The notes beneath the pieces were generated by a model. That model had not been told where the DNA came from. It ran no database searches and saw only the letters and a list, made by a program, of their open reading frames with translations. A stretch of 64,000 nucleotides of DNA from Pseudomonas migulae NBRC 103157 (lineage in GTDB: Bacteria > Pseudomonadota > Gammaproteobacteria > Pseudomonadales > Pseudomonadaceae), in contig NZ_BDAG01000001.1 in assembly GCF_002091715.1 (NCBI RefSeq), positions 372,001 through 436,000 on the forward strand, given 5' to 3'. A program made the translations under genes and the position numbers. This document shows, one piece after another, positions 8,040-15,988 of the stretch; the first letter of the stretch is position 1, and each line of letters opens with the position of its first letter.

Positions 8040-10709
8040 ATGACTGAGACAACAACAAGCAAAGTAGAGAAATGGGCGTATCCGCTGAAAGTTGGGGCTG
8101 CAGAAGCGACCGATCCGCAGCAGTATTACGACGCTTTAGCCAAAGCTAAGGCGGGTTTCTATCCTGTAGGAAGCAACGGTCTTTGGCATGGGGGGATTCA
8201 TTTCGACGAAGGTACTGGTTTAGTAACTGATTTAACCGAAGTCAGGTGCATAGCTGATGGTGAAGTCGTTGCATACCGTATTGATGAGATCTATCCAACT
8301 TCAGATTATTCAGGAAGCCCGGCATCTCCTTTTTCTACTGGTTTTGTTCTGGTGAAACACGTTTTAACGCCGCCAGCCGTGAATGCGGCTACTACGCCGT
8401 CCGCAGCGGGAAATGCGGCTTCGGGTCCAAGACTTACTTTCTACAGCCTTTATATGCACCTGCTGGACTGGAAGACATATCAAGAAAATCCTTCACTTAA
8501 GCGGCCGGCTTACTGGGGAGGAGGTCTGTCTTCAGTCAAAGCCAATGCACCTGACGCGTTGCTGGGGCTTCGTGTGCGCGCCGATAAATCGTCTCAGTCC
8601 GCCGAATTGGCCGTGTTGCCCAGAGGAACCGCGGTAACGACCAAGGCTGCTCCGGCAACTCAAAAATGGTTGGAAATTGTAAGTGTATCCCCACCTGTTT
8701 CAGGGTTAGCGCAAAATATGGGATGGGTTTTCAAGAAGGAAATGCACCACGTTTCCGGTGATCAATACCTCATTGACAAAGAAGCGAAGGACCCAGTCCC
8801 AGAGTATAAAAATGGTGCCAATATTCGCGACTTGGCTACAGGGCAGGTTATTTCGTTCCTCCCCGCTGGCACACAGGTAAAAGTAGTTAGTGGGCCGGGG
8901 CAGTATAAAAAATTGGTGGAAATTGTAGCTGGCGAAGCCTTTCCAAAACTTGCGAGTAATATAAACCCCGCGGGACTGGGGAAAATTTTTGCAGCGTCTT
9001 TAGAAGAGTTAAATGAGCCTCAGAAACCTTGGGGTGAGGTTTGTGTTCTTCCCGTACCAGTAAAAATTAAGGCCGGGGAGAGAATAGGGCACGCTGGCAA
9101 GTATAAGAATAATGGAGATGCCACTAGTAAGAGCGTCTTACATCTTGAGGTGTTTAGTAGTGATGACGTACCAGCATTTATTGAAAGTTGTAAACCTATA
9201 GGTGCAGCATTTCCAGAGGATCAGAAAAAACTAATTATGATCCATAAAGAAGCTAGTCAGGTAGTCTCCCATGCTGACGGCATTAACAATGCGCACCCTC
9301 CAATAGCTTCGCCCTCTTCACCTAAAGTAGGCTTTAATACGATTATTCCGGTTGACGTTCTTAGCCGAATGTCGGCAGATCGAAAAATAAAAGTAGGAGG
9401 CGGTACAGCAGGCGCTGAAAGTCTCTGGTGGCGGGTTGATAAAAAATTTGCCGATGAAGCAGGTCGGCCTCTAGATGGCTGGCTTCACGAGCAGACGTTG
9501 ATCACCACCAGGCATAGTGGTTGGGAATGGATTGGCTTTCAGTACCTAACCGAGACGGTAAGTAACGTAGAAAACCTAGCTGGTCATTTAGACGCCCAGG
9601 GTGCTTTGACTGAGGAAGAAATTCCGAATTATAGCGCCCAGTTGAACATTGCTGATGGAGGTCCGATACGTGAGTGGCTCTATAAAACTATCGATACTGA
9701 CTCCGACACAAAGCTGTCCGTTGAAGAAATAAAATCGGCTCTTGCGAAATTCTGGTTTGCTCAACCGATTTCACAATTGATTAGTAAGTATGAAAGTGAA
9801 TGGCTTTGGAATGAAGGTAAATGGTCAGAGCTTGATCCACTTATGAAAGACTCTTCGGGTGTTGTTAATCCCGACTGGATAGTGGAGAAGAAACGGATCG
9901 AAAAATTATCATGGTGGGCCCAGTTGGCAAGCAAACAAGCCATAACAGGTGACGGTAATGTGTGGCATTTTCATCCAGTCGGGCTATTGGGGAATTTTTA
10001 TGTTTCGCGGATGAGAAGAGACTACGATTTAGGTACCCTATCTAGTCATTACGAAACCGGAGGGCGCGGATCAATTACTGTATCTGGCGGGGCTGGGGAT
10101 GCGGGGGGAGTATCCTATGGTGCTTATCAGATGACCAGTCAAGTCAAGATAAAGAACCCTGACGGTTCTTTTACTGTGACTAACGGCGGGACGGTTAAGA
10201 AGTTTGTGAATTGGAGCGGCATGCCATGGACAAGCGAATTCTCTGGATTGACTCCTGGCTCTGCGGCATTCACCAGTAAATGGAAGGAGCTGGTGGAAAC
10301 AAAAGGGCAGGAATTTGTCGATGTGGAGCACGAATTCATCAAGGTTTCTCACTTTGATATTCAGATTCAAAAAATTATTAGTGATGCTGGGATCGATTTG
10401 AGATATCACTCACACACTATAAATGATGTGGTTTGGTCGACAGCAGTTCAGCAAGGACCGGGCGCTTCAATAATTGTAAAAGCGATAGATGGCCTGGGAA
10501 TACCGCACGAAGAAACCAAGGCTTACGACGAAAAACTAATTGATGCTATCTATAATGAGCGAGGCAGAAAAATTGTAGGAGGTACGTCAGATGGTCAGTT
10601 GTACTATTTTTCGAAAAATTCCATTGCAGTGCAACAGGGCGTAGCAGACCGATTTGTTTCAGAAAAAGCGAAAGCACAGGGGCGATTGAAAGATGAAAGC
10701 GGCTACTAA
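8040..10709 (+). CDS. Probable T6SS peptidoglycan-hydrolase effector (TseP-like, two catalytic regions)
   Basis: An 889-residue multidomain protein straight after vgrG. From N to C it shows an M23-like region (HGGIHFD at residues 50-56, YSLYMHL near 140, and VLHLEVF with His 368), two SH3-like segments (about 180-310), an EF-hand loop DTDSDTKLSVEE at 552-563, and a lysozyme-like domain from about 660 (YETGGRG with Glu 672, then GGVSYGAYQM). The order matches my memory of Aeromonas TseP, an amidase-lysozyme T6SS effector. No signal peptide is seen, as expected for a T6SS cargo. I chose ATG 8040 over TTG 8034. GC is far lower than in vgrG, suggesting transfer. The substrate assignment is inference. 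Confidence 0.75.
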   Translation: MTETTTSKVEKWAYPLKVGAAEATDPQQYYDALAKAKAGFYPVGSNGLWHGGIHFDEGTGLVTDLTEVRCIADGEVVAYRIDEIYPTSDYSGSPASPFSTGFVLVKHVLTPPAVNAATTPSAAGNAASGPRLTFYSLYMHLLDWKTYQENPSLKRPAYWGGGLSSVKANAPDALLGLRVRADKSSQSAELAVLPRGTAVTTKAAPATQKWLEIVSVSPPVSGLAQNMGWVFKKEMHHVSGDQYLIDKEAKDPVPEYKNGANIRDLATGQVISFLPAGTQVKVVSGPGQYKKLVEIVAGEAFPKLASNINPAGLGKIFAASLEELNEPQKPWGEVCVLPVPVKIKAGERIGHAGKYKNNGDATSKSVLHLEVFSSDDVPAFIESCKPIGAAFPEDQKKLIMIHKEASQVVSHADGINNAHPPIASPSSPKVGFNTIIPVDVLSRMSADRKIKVGGGTAGAESLWWRVDKKFADEAGRPLDGWLHEQTLITTRHSGWEWIGFQYLTETVSNVENLAGHLDAQGALTEEEIPNYSAQLNIADGGPIREWLYKTIDTDSDTKLSVEEIKSALAKFWFAQPISQLISKYESEWLWNEGKWSELDPLMKDSSGVVNPDWIVEKKRIEKLSWWAQLASKQAITGDGNVWHFHPVGLLGNFYVSRMRRDYDLGTLSSHYETGGRGSITVSGGAGDAGGVSYGAYQMTSQVKIKNPDGSFTVTNGGTVKKFVNWSGMPWTSEFSGLTPGSAAFTSKWKELVETKGQEFVDVEHEFIKVSHFDIQIQKIISDAGIDLRYHSHTINDVVWSTAVQQGPGASIIVKAIDGLGIPHEETKAYDEKLIDAIYNERGRKIVGGTSDGQLYYFSKNSIAVQQGVADRFVSEKAKAQGRLKDESGY

Positions 10710-11538
10710 TATTTTGATGTTTGCTGTTGCAGTGCTTTTTGCCAGTATTTCAATGGCTCAAAACAGTTTGGCGCTTTACGTTTCCGATTCAGGAAGTGCA
10801 GCTTTAACGGAGGTGCAAGGACGTACTTCGTTGCTAGTTCTTGCTGGGGGAAACGATAATGGGCAGGCTACGTCAGGTAGTTGCGTAATCGCAGCAAGTT
10901 TAACAGCTGTAGAAGGAGGCTTTAAAGGTAACCTCTTTCCAGTTAGCACGGGTATAAACAGCTATAGTGAAGAACAAGCGCAGGGAAAAAAAATAAACGT
11001 TGAGAGTGATTTCGCAGCGATAGTTATAACTGATGTGGATGATGTGGGTATTTGTGCATTAGATAATAGTCTGGTTAATCGCTATGGAAAGATTCTGCTC
11101 AATGACAAGAAACATAAAATTGTTTATTCGGAAATGATTGGTCTCGCTCACGCCAATGCTCTGTCGTTGTTTAAAAGAGGAAAAAAAGAGGAGGCGATCA
11201 TCGGGCTTTCTGCTTATGCGGAAAATTATAAGTCTGCTTGGCTGGCTGACAAAGAATTGGCTGATGTAGTTGTATCAGCGATAAATGATTATGCCTATTT
11301 TCTACAGGAGAATAATCAAGCAGCGGAATCGATCCCGCTTCTAAAAGATATCGTAACTGCTCAGCCAAATAGAGCGGTTGCTTGGTTGAATTTGGCGGAT
11401 TCAAACTGGGCGGTTGGCAATAAAAATGATGCCGTAAAACAATATTCTGAATATAAAAAACTCATGCTGTCGGTAAACAAAAAGTCGAAAATTCCATCGC
11501 GAGTATTTGAGCGCTCTGAAGCTTCTTCTAGTCTTTAA
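10693..11538 (+). CDS. Putative periplasmic immunity protein with TPR-like C-terminus (copy 1)
   Basis: A 281-residue protein whose start overlaps the effector gene by 17 bases, which implies co-translation with it. A signal peptide is clear (hydrophobic core LMFAVAVLFASIS, cleavage near SMAQ). The C-terminal ~110 residues look like paired helices and end in AWLNLADSNWAVGNKNDAV followed by SKIPSRVFERSE. Related tails occur in two later genes of this array. A position directly behind a cell-wall-degrading effector, plus export, fits an immunity protein that guards the periplasm. AGGGG about 10 bases before the ATG may be the ribosome site. The family itself I do not recognise by name. Confidence 0.7.
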   Translation: MKAATNILMFAVAVLFASISMAQNSLALYVSDSGSAALTEVQGRTSLLVLAGGNDNGQATSGSCVIAASLTAVEGGFKGNLFPVSTGINSYSEEQAQGKKINVESDFAAIVITDVDDVGICALDNSLVNRYGKILLNDKKHKIVYSEMIGLAHANALSLFKRGKKEEAIIGLSAYAENYKSAWLADKELADVVVSAINDYAYFLQENNQAAESIPLLKDIVTAQPNRAVAWLNLADSNWAVGNKNDAVKQYSEYKKLMLSVNKKSKIPSRVFERSEASSSL

Positions 11539-11649
11539 CGAAAAAGGGAAAAGGGAATGGATTTGTTTAGTTGCGCTCGGCACTTTGTGGTGCGGTCGCC
11601 GATAAATAAATCTGTCCCATTTTTCTTCATTTATTAAGAGGCAGAGACA

Positions 11650-12156
11650 GTGATTAAAGTCGCCGCTTTGTATTTATTGTCCTCGTTTTTTCTGGCGAAC
11701 GCTGGAGAGAATCTTGTTGTTGAAAGCAATGGTTGTGTGATGAAGGTAAAAGATTTCGCTGGTTTCTCATCTGGGAAAACAAGTGAAGGCGAGACTATTG
11801 TTAAATACAAATATAAAGACGGTAGGGTGCGGGATATTAAGGTCGGCTGCGAAGATATGACTCTGGCGGACGCAATAGCTGGCGATTATGTGCAAGAGAA
11901 AGACGGATTGAAAGTTGGAACTGGATCGCATCCGCTATCAAAAGCAAACCTGTACTCTGGTAGCAATTGGTCTGGGGTAGAGGGCGTATATTTTTTAGGT
12001 GCCGTCTGTTTTACCACATCATTTGAGGCGGGCAGGGATCATGTTTTTTTTATAGAAACATGTGGCGAGGAAAAGGACACGAAAGAGGTGAGGAGAAGCT
12101 TTCTGTCGTTGCTTAAGCACGCTGAGACTTATTACGTTGAACCTACTAATAAATAA
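11650..12156 (+). CDS. Exported hypothetical protein in immunity array
   Basis: A 168-residue protein with a signal peptide (IKVAALYLLSSFFLANAGE). The mature part has four cysteines (GCVMKV, GCEDM, AVCFTT, ETCGEE), suggesting two disulfides and a periplasmic location. I do not recognise the family. The start is GTG 11650, preceded by AAGAGG at 11636-11641 with good spacing. It follows the first TPR-tailed gene by 111 bases in the same low-GC block, so it may be another immunity or accessory protein. Function is not assigned. Confidence 0.65.
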   Translation: MIKVAALYLLSSFFLANAGENLVVESNGCVMKVKDFAGFSSGKTSEGETIVKYKYKDGRVRDIKVGCEDMTLADAIAGDYVQEKDGLKVGTGSHPLSKANLYSGSNWSGVEGVYFLGAVCFTTSFEAGRDHVFFIETCGEEKDTKEVRRSFLSLLKHAETYYVEPTNK

Positions 12157-12193
12157 CAGTTAGACAGAGGGGTATACTTATTTTTTTTAGTTG

Positions 12194-12214
12194 GGGATAA
12201 AATAAGCTTATCCC
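12194..12214 (+). terminator. Weak hairpin after exported hypothetical gene
   Basis: GGGATAA at 12194-12200 and TTATCCC at 12208-12214 form a perfect 7-base stem with a 7-base loop, followed by TTTG. It could end or attenuate the upstream transcript. The short U run makes termination efficiency doubtful. Confidence 0.35.
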
Positions 12215-12377
12215 TTTGTCAGTTCTTCTCTGAAAATCCTACTGTTAGTGAAAATATAACTGCTTGGGGAAACAGTCGTGCTAGCTACGAGCGCGAAATT
12301 ACTGATATTTACGGTCCCGGTCGTAACGAAATGACAACTCTAGGTGGGGCGGTACACCAAACTAAAGGTGGCAGTAA

Positions 12378-13235
12378 GTGTTTAATAAATGCTATATGGT
12401 CACGTGTTTGGTATTTTTGCTCGCTGGTACGAGTTATGCCGATACACAACCGTTAAAAATTGTCGGTTCTCAAGGCGGTTCTTTAAGCTTTAAGAATTAT
12501 GAAGAGAAGTATGGGGGGTGGAATGATGTGCAATATCAAGCCGCCACAGATAGGTTCAGCATATACTCGCTCCCAACTAAATTGGCGGGTTCTGAAGATG
12601 GCGTCGTTGCAAACTCAGATATAGGTCTTGTCTCTGGCGATAAAAAATATGTGATAATACAGCGAACAAATGCCGGAGAAGTAGTCGATGGTGAAGGGAA
12701 TGAAATAATTTCCTCTCAGGCATACTGCGATATGGTTTTACTGGAAACTGGCTGTGTCAAAAATGTGGGTTCAGTTCAGCAATGTGACGGCGCATGGCTG
12801 AACAACAAATGGAAAAGTGCGGAAGGAGGGGTTTTCGAATTTTCTAAGGGGGGGATTTCTCCGAAGCAACTAATCTCTGACGTGGTTGGCGTGTCTGAGA
12901 ATGAGTCGCGCGCTAGTACATTAAGAGACTCTATTTTCATGGGAGTTCCCTCCTATATGGCGTGCTATCAACCTGAAAAAAATATATCTGAATATAATGA
13001 CATTGCATTCTACTTTGCCCAAGGTGGCGAGCACCTTTTGGCAATGCAGATTTATAATCGCTTATTGGCTGTTGTGGCGGCCAGAGTGCCCTTGAAGCTT
13101 AATGTTGCTGACTCTCTCTGGGCACTTGGAAAGCATGATGAGGCGAAGCCATACTATGCTGAATATCGCGATGCGATGAGAAAGAAAGGTATAGCAAGTA
13201 AAATACCTAAGCGAGTTGAGGAGCGTTTGAATTAG
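12378..13235 (+). CDS. Putative immunity protein with TPR-like C-terminus (copy 2)
   Basis: A 285-residue exported protein. The GTG start at 12378 is supported by AAAGGTGG at 12363-12370, 7 bases upstream. The signal peptide is MVTCLVFLLAGTSYA. The N-terminal two-thirds do not resemble copy 1 by eye, but the tail NVADSLWALGKHDEAKPYY followed by SKIPKRVEERLN clearly matches the tails of copy 1 and of the split copy 3. Several cysteines suggest disulfides in the periplasm. I infer a divergent immunity protein kept to resist variant effectors. A direct role is not shown by the sequence. Confidence 0.65.
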   Translation: MFNKCYMVTCLVFLLAGTSYADTQPLKIVGSQGGSLSFKNYEEKYGGWNDVQYQAATDRFSIYSLPTKLAGSEDGVVANSDIGLVSGDKKYVIIQRTNAGEVVDGEGNEIISSQAYCDMVLLETGCVKNVGSVQQCDGAWLNNKWKSAEGGVFEFSKGGISPKQLISDVVGVSENESRASTLRDSIFMGVPSYMACYQPEKNISEYNDIAFYFAQGGEHLLAMQIYNRLLAVVAARVPLKLNVADSLWALGKHDEAKPYYAEYRDAMRKKGIASKIPKRVEERLN

Positions 13236-13441
13236 TAAAGGTAGCTTTATTTTTATACAGCTCCTCGGGAGATTGCTTGCCTTTAGTGAAAATAGCTAGG
13301 CTGGATCTCTTTCATGGATAACACCAACATCGGCCCTCTCTGAGATCCGCATGCAAGGATAAAAATTGGGGCGGGTTTATGTATGAGGGAAATTTAGCAT
13401 TCGCTACCTTTTTAGAAATTCGTTTATATTGGAGAATTAAT

Positions 13442-13945
13442 ATTAAGTATTTTTTCTTGCTTGCCTTCTTTGCTACTGCTGCTCGCGCTGCCCCTATCGA
13501 TGTTTGTTATCCCACGGAAGGGCCTAAGCATTTTTTGTCCCAATGGACCGAGGACTCACGCACAATCGATATGCTTTCACGGGTTGAGGGCGAGAAATTT
13601 TCAATCGAGGAAGGGAAAATCGTCTATAACGAAGACTTCAATGGTGATGGCGTGAAGGACTTTATTTTTCTTTCATATTCTAGTGCAGGTTCTAGTGGTG
13701 ATTTTACTTACGGATTTTTAGTCCAGTGCCAAGGTTTTCTGAGGAATGTGGGAGGCGATTACTTTGCAGATGTAAAAGTTCTAGATGGCCATCCAGAAAA
13801 TACTCCATATAAAGATATTAAAATCTATTCTTATAATAGAGATAAGCAAGATCAAATTATGCACAGAGATGGAAAGCCGCTGACTACTCCTCATCTTTGG
13901 CGCTTCAATCCAGAAACGAAGCTGTATGAAGGTGAGTCAAGATAA
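13442..13945 (+). CDS. Exported hypothetical protein with calcium-loop-like motif; possible ATT start
   Basis: The mature protein has a Ca-binding-like loop DFNGDGVKDF, of the type seen in dockerin or FG-GAP proteins, and two cysteines (DVCYP, LVQCQ). The signal peptide (KYFFLLAFFATAARAAP) begins right after an ATT codon at 13442, which has GGAG at 13431-13434 seven bases upstream. The nearest in-frame ATG, at 13379, would add a 21-residue non-signal extension with only a poor ribosome site. So either ATT is the start or the original ATG has mutated. The gene lies in the same low-GC array. The family is not recognised. Confidence 0.5.
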   Translation: MKYFFLLAFFATAARAAPIDVCYPTEGPKHFLSQWTEDSRTIDMLSRVEGEKFSIEEGKIVYNEDFNGDGVKDFIFLSYSSAGSSGDFTYGFLVQCQGFLRNVGGDYFADVKVLDGHPENTPYKDIKIYSYNRDKQDQIMHRDGKPLTTPHLWRFNPETKLYEGESR

Positions 13946-13963
13946 GTGAGGTTAAAGGGAGTT

Positions 13964-14062
13964 GGGGCGGATTTATTTTCTAGTCCGTCCCGTTCACACC
14001 TCTTAAAAATTTATTTATCAGGCTAGTTGTGACTATAAATAAATTTTTCTCCTGTAGCTGTC
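13964..14062. repeat. AT-rich inverted repeats between array genes
   Basis: GGGGCGGA (13964-13971) pairs with TCCGTCCC (13984-13991), allowing one wobble. Just after, AAAAATTTATTTAT (14005-14018) and ATAAATAAATTTTT (14035-14048) form a perfect 14-base inverted repeat with a 16-base loop, followed by CTGTCCCC. Related strings (ATAAATAAATCTGTCCC near 11600, GGGGCGGGTTTATG near 13372) occur at other gene borders of the array. Confidence 0.55.
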
Positions 14063-14110
14063 CCCTTTGTCGCTGGGATTTGAACTGGTTGAATTAAGGA
14101 ATTGAAGACA

Positions 14111-15193
14111 GTGAAACTTTTTTTTTGGTGCTTTGTTTGCGCGTTAGCGTGCCAAGTCACTCTGTCGCTTTCGCCTGCGCTCGCTACTCCGCAGGTTATC
14201 AAGAAGATTCCGGTCAGTTTAATGGGTGATGCATCACGTCAAAACGTGTTTGTGCTGACTGGTGATACCGATGAAGCTTATCACCGACTGCTGATCGCGC
14301 CTGAGCCTGGGGCCAGCGACGACATTCTGCTGGATACATCCAAAGCGATACCGTTAATCAAAAGCCAATACTCGGCGGCCATGAGTGAAGGCTTCAGTAT
14401 CAACGTGATCAACAGTCCGGCAGGTGTGCTTACGGTTGTCGATATGCAAGGGGAGCCCGTGTCAGTCAAGCAGTCTTCCGCTGAAGCAGGGGACGCGCTT
14501 GTACTGGTCAGTAACGAAGAAGATAACGGCGTTTACAACTTCAATCTGGTGTTCCGCTACAACTAAAACTCAAAACAGTTTGAGCTGAGTAGCCTAGTGC
14601 AGGTAACCAACAACGAGTCCTGTGATCGCTCGGTAGTCAGTGTTGAAGAAGTACCCAAAAGCATGATCGGCGAAACCTCGTTGTCGTCGTTCGATGGGCG
14701 CAAGGTGTTTGAGCAGTTGCATGACCTGCACGTTAAGCGACCCGCCGAGGGCTACAAAAAACTGATGATGTCGGATATCGCGTACCAGCTCGACCAAGCG
14801 CTGGTGCTGTATCGAAAAGGGCAGAAAGAGGCCGTTTCGACGGTGATGGCGAATTTTCTGATGGATGGGGGCGAAGGCCACTGCTATCCGCACAGTTACA
14901 TCGCGCAAAAGTATGACTTCGCTCAATCGCCAAGCTGGTCTAACGACGTCGGTTTTCTATTGGGCGAGTCCGGCTATTACGAAGAATCCATTGAGTTGTT
15001 GAACGCGGTTATTGCCAGAAGCCCCGGCAGAACAGTTGCCTATCTGAATCTCGCGGATAGTTACTGGGGCGTGAAAGATAAGGTGCGGGCGGCGCAGGCT
15101 TACAAGCAATATGCCTCGTTGATGACCAGCGCAGGCAAGGGGTCGAAGATTCCTGATCGAGTGGCTGAGCGTAGTAAAGGAGCGGTGGAGTAA
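14111..15193 (+). pseudogene. TPR-tailed immunity-like gene split by an in-frame stop (copy 3)
   Basis: The first part (GTG 14111, AAGGA at 14096-14100) encodes a signal peptide and a beta-rich domain and ends at TAA 14564-14566. The same frame continues open straight after the stop, with no second ribosome site or signal peptide, to 15193. The second part ends in YLNLADSYWGVKDKVRAAQ and SKIPDRVAER, the tail shared with copies 1 and 2. One base change (for example TAC or TAT to TAA) would restore one protein of about 360 residues. It is most simply a recently disabled gene. Readthrough, or a working two-piece protein starting at GTG 14597, is less likely. Confidence 0.7.
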
Positions 15194-15254
15194 TGGGCGA
15201 GCAGGCTGTGGCGAATCAGAAACTGGAGCTTGGCAGTAGCGTAGGGGCCCAGCA

Positions 15255-15857
15255 GTGAACACAACACTTAAGAGGTTTGCGATGGCGTTGACGGGCTTCG
15301 TTTTAGCGGCGTCGATGATCTCGGCGAATGCCCAGGAAACCTGCAACCACGACAGCTTCACCAATCCCGATTTGATCACTTGCGGTCAGCAAAGCCTCGA
15401 GAAAGTCGATGCCGTCTTGAATGAGCAATACAAGACGGCAATGGCCAGTTTGTCTCCCGCAGACAAGAAGCAACTGATCGATGTGCAAAGAAAATGGGTG
15501 CGCTTTAAAGAAGCGTATTGCGAGGATATCTATCAGTCCGCTTTGCCGGGAGCGGAGGCGCCCATCGAGAAGCTTGCGTGTTTGGCGCGTGCAACCAATG
15601 CCCGGTTGGGTGAGCTCATTTATCTACAGACAGGGCTGCCGAATGATGGCTTTTACAAAGCTGCATCGTTGATGGCAGGGCAGGATCGAGAAAACGGCCT
15701 AAAGGCCTCGATCAACCTGCTAGGCGGAGTTGAATTCGACGATCCGGTTTGGAAGCAATACGCCGATGCGCAGTGCGACATGAGTTTCCGCATGTTGCGC
15801 GAAGACCTCGCCTATTGCGCTGTACGAATGCGTTTTCAGTTACCCATGAACCGCTAA
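15255..15857 (+). CDS. Exported DUF1311 (LprI-type) protein, putative lysozyme inhibitor
   Basis: A 200-residue exported protein (signal MALTGFVLAASMISANAQ). The region from residue about 30 to 120 has the LprI/DUF1311 pattern: cysteines in ETCNH, LITCGQQSLEKVDAVLNEQYK, DVQRKWVRFKEAYC and KLACLARATNARL. Mycobacterial LprI inhibits lysozyme. Lying at the end of an array behind an effector with a lysozyme-like domain, it may protect the cell wall. The GTG 15255 start has GGGG upstream at 15244-15247. A strong terminator follows. Confidence 0.75.
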   Translation: MNTTLKRFAMALTGFVLAASMISANAQETCNHDSFTNPDLITCGQQSLEKVDAVLNEQYKTAMASLSPADKKQLIDVQRKWVRFKEAYCEDIYQSALPGAEAPIEKLACLARATNARLGELIYLQTGLPNDGFYKAASLMAGQDRENGLKASINLLGGVEFDDPVWKQYADAQCDMSFRMLREDLAYCAVRMRFQLPMNR

Positions 15858-15916
15858 AAAAATGACAGGTCTGAACTCGCCGCCCGAGACAGGCTGTCGA
15901 GTCAGGGATTATCGAG

Positions 15917-15942
15917 AAAGGGGACGCCAAGTCCCCTTTTTT
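15917..15942 (+). terminator. Rho-independent terminator ending the effector/immunity block
   Basis: AAAGGGGAC (15917-15925), a 5-base loop and GTCCCCTTTTTT form a strong hairpin with a T run, 60 bases after the LprI-like gene. Confidence 0.85.
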
Positions 15943-15960
15943 ACGTCGATTGATGCGCCG

Positions 15961-15987
15961 CCATCGCCAGCAAGCCGGCTCCTACAG
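15961..15987. repeat. Single REP half-site (CCGGCTTGC type)
   Basis: A lone copy of the unit that is paired elsewhere in this window (reverse of CTGTAGGAGCCGGCTTGCTG). Its partner arm is missing here. Confidence 0.7.
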
Positions 15988-15988
15988 G

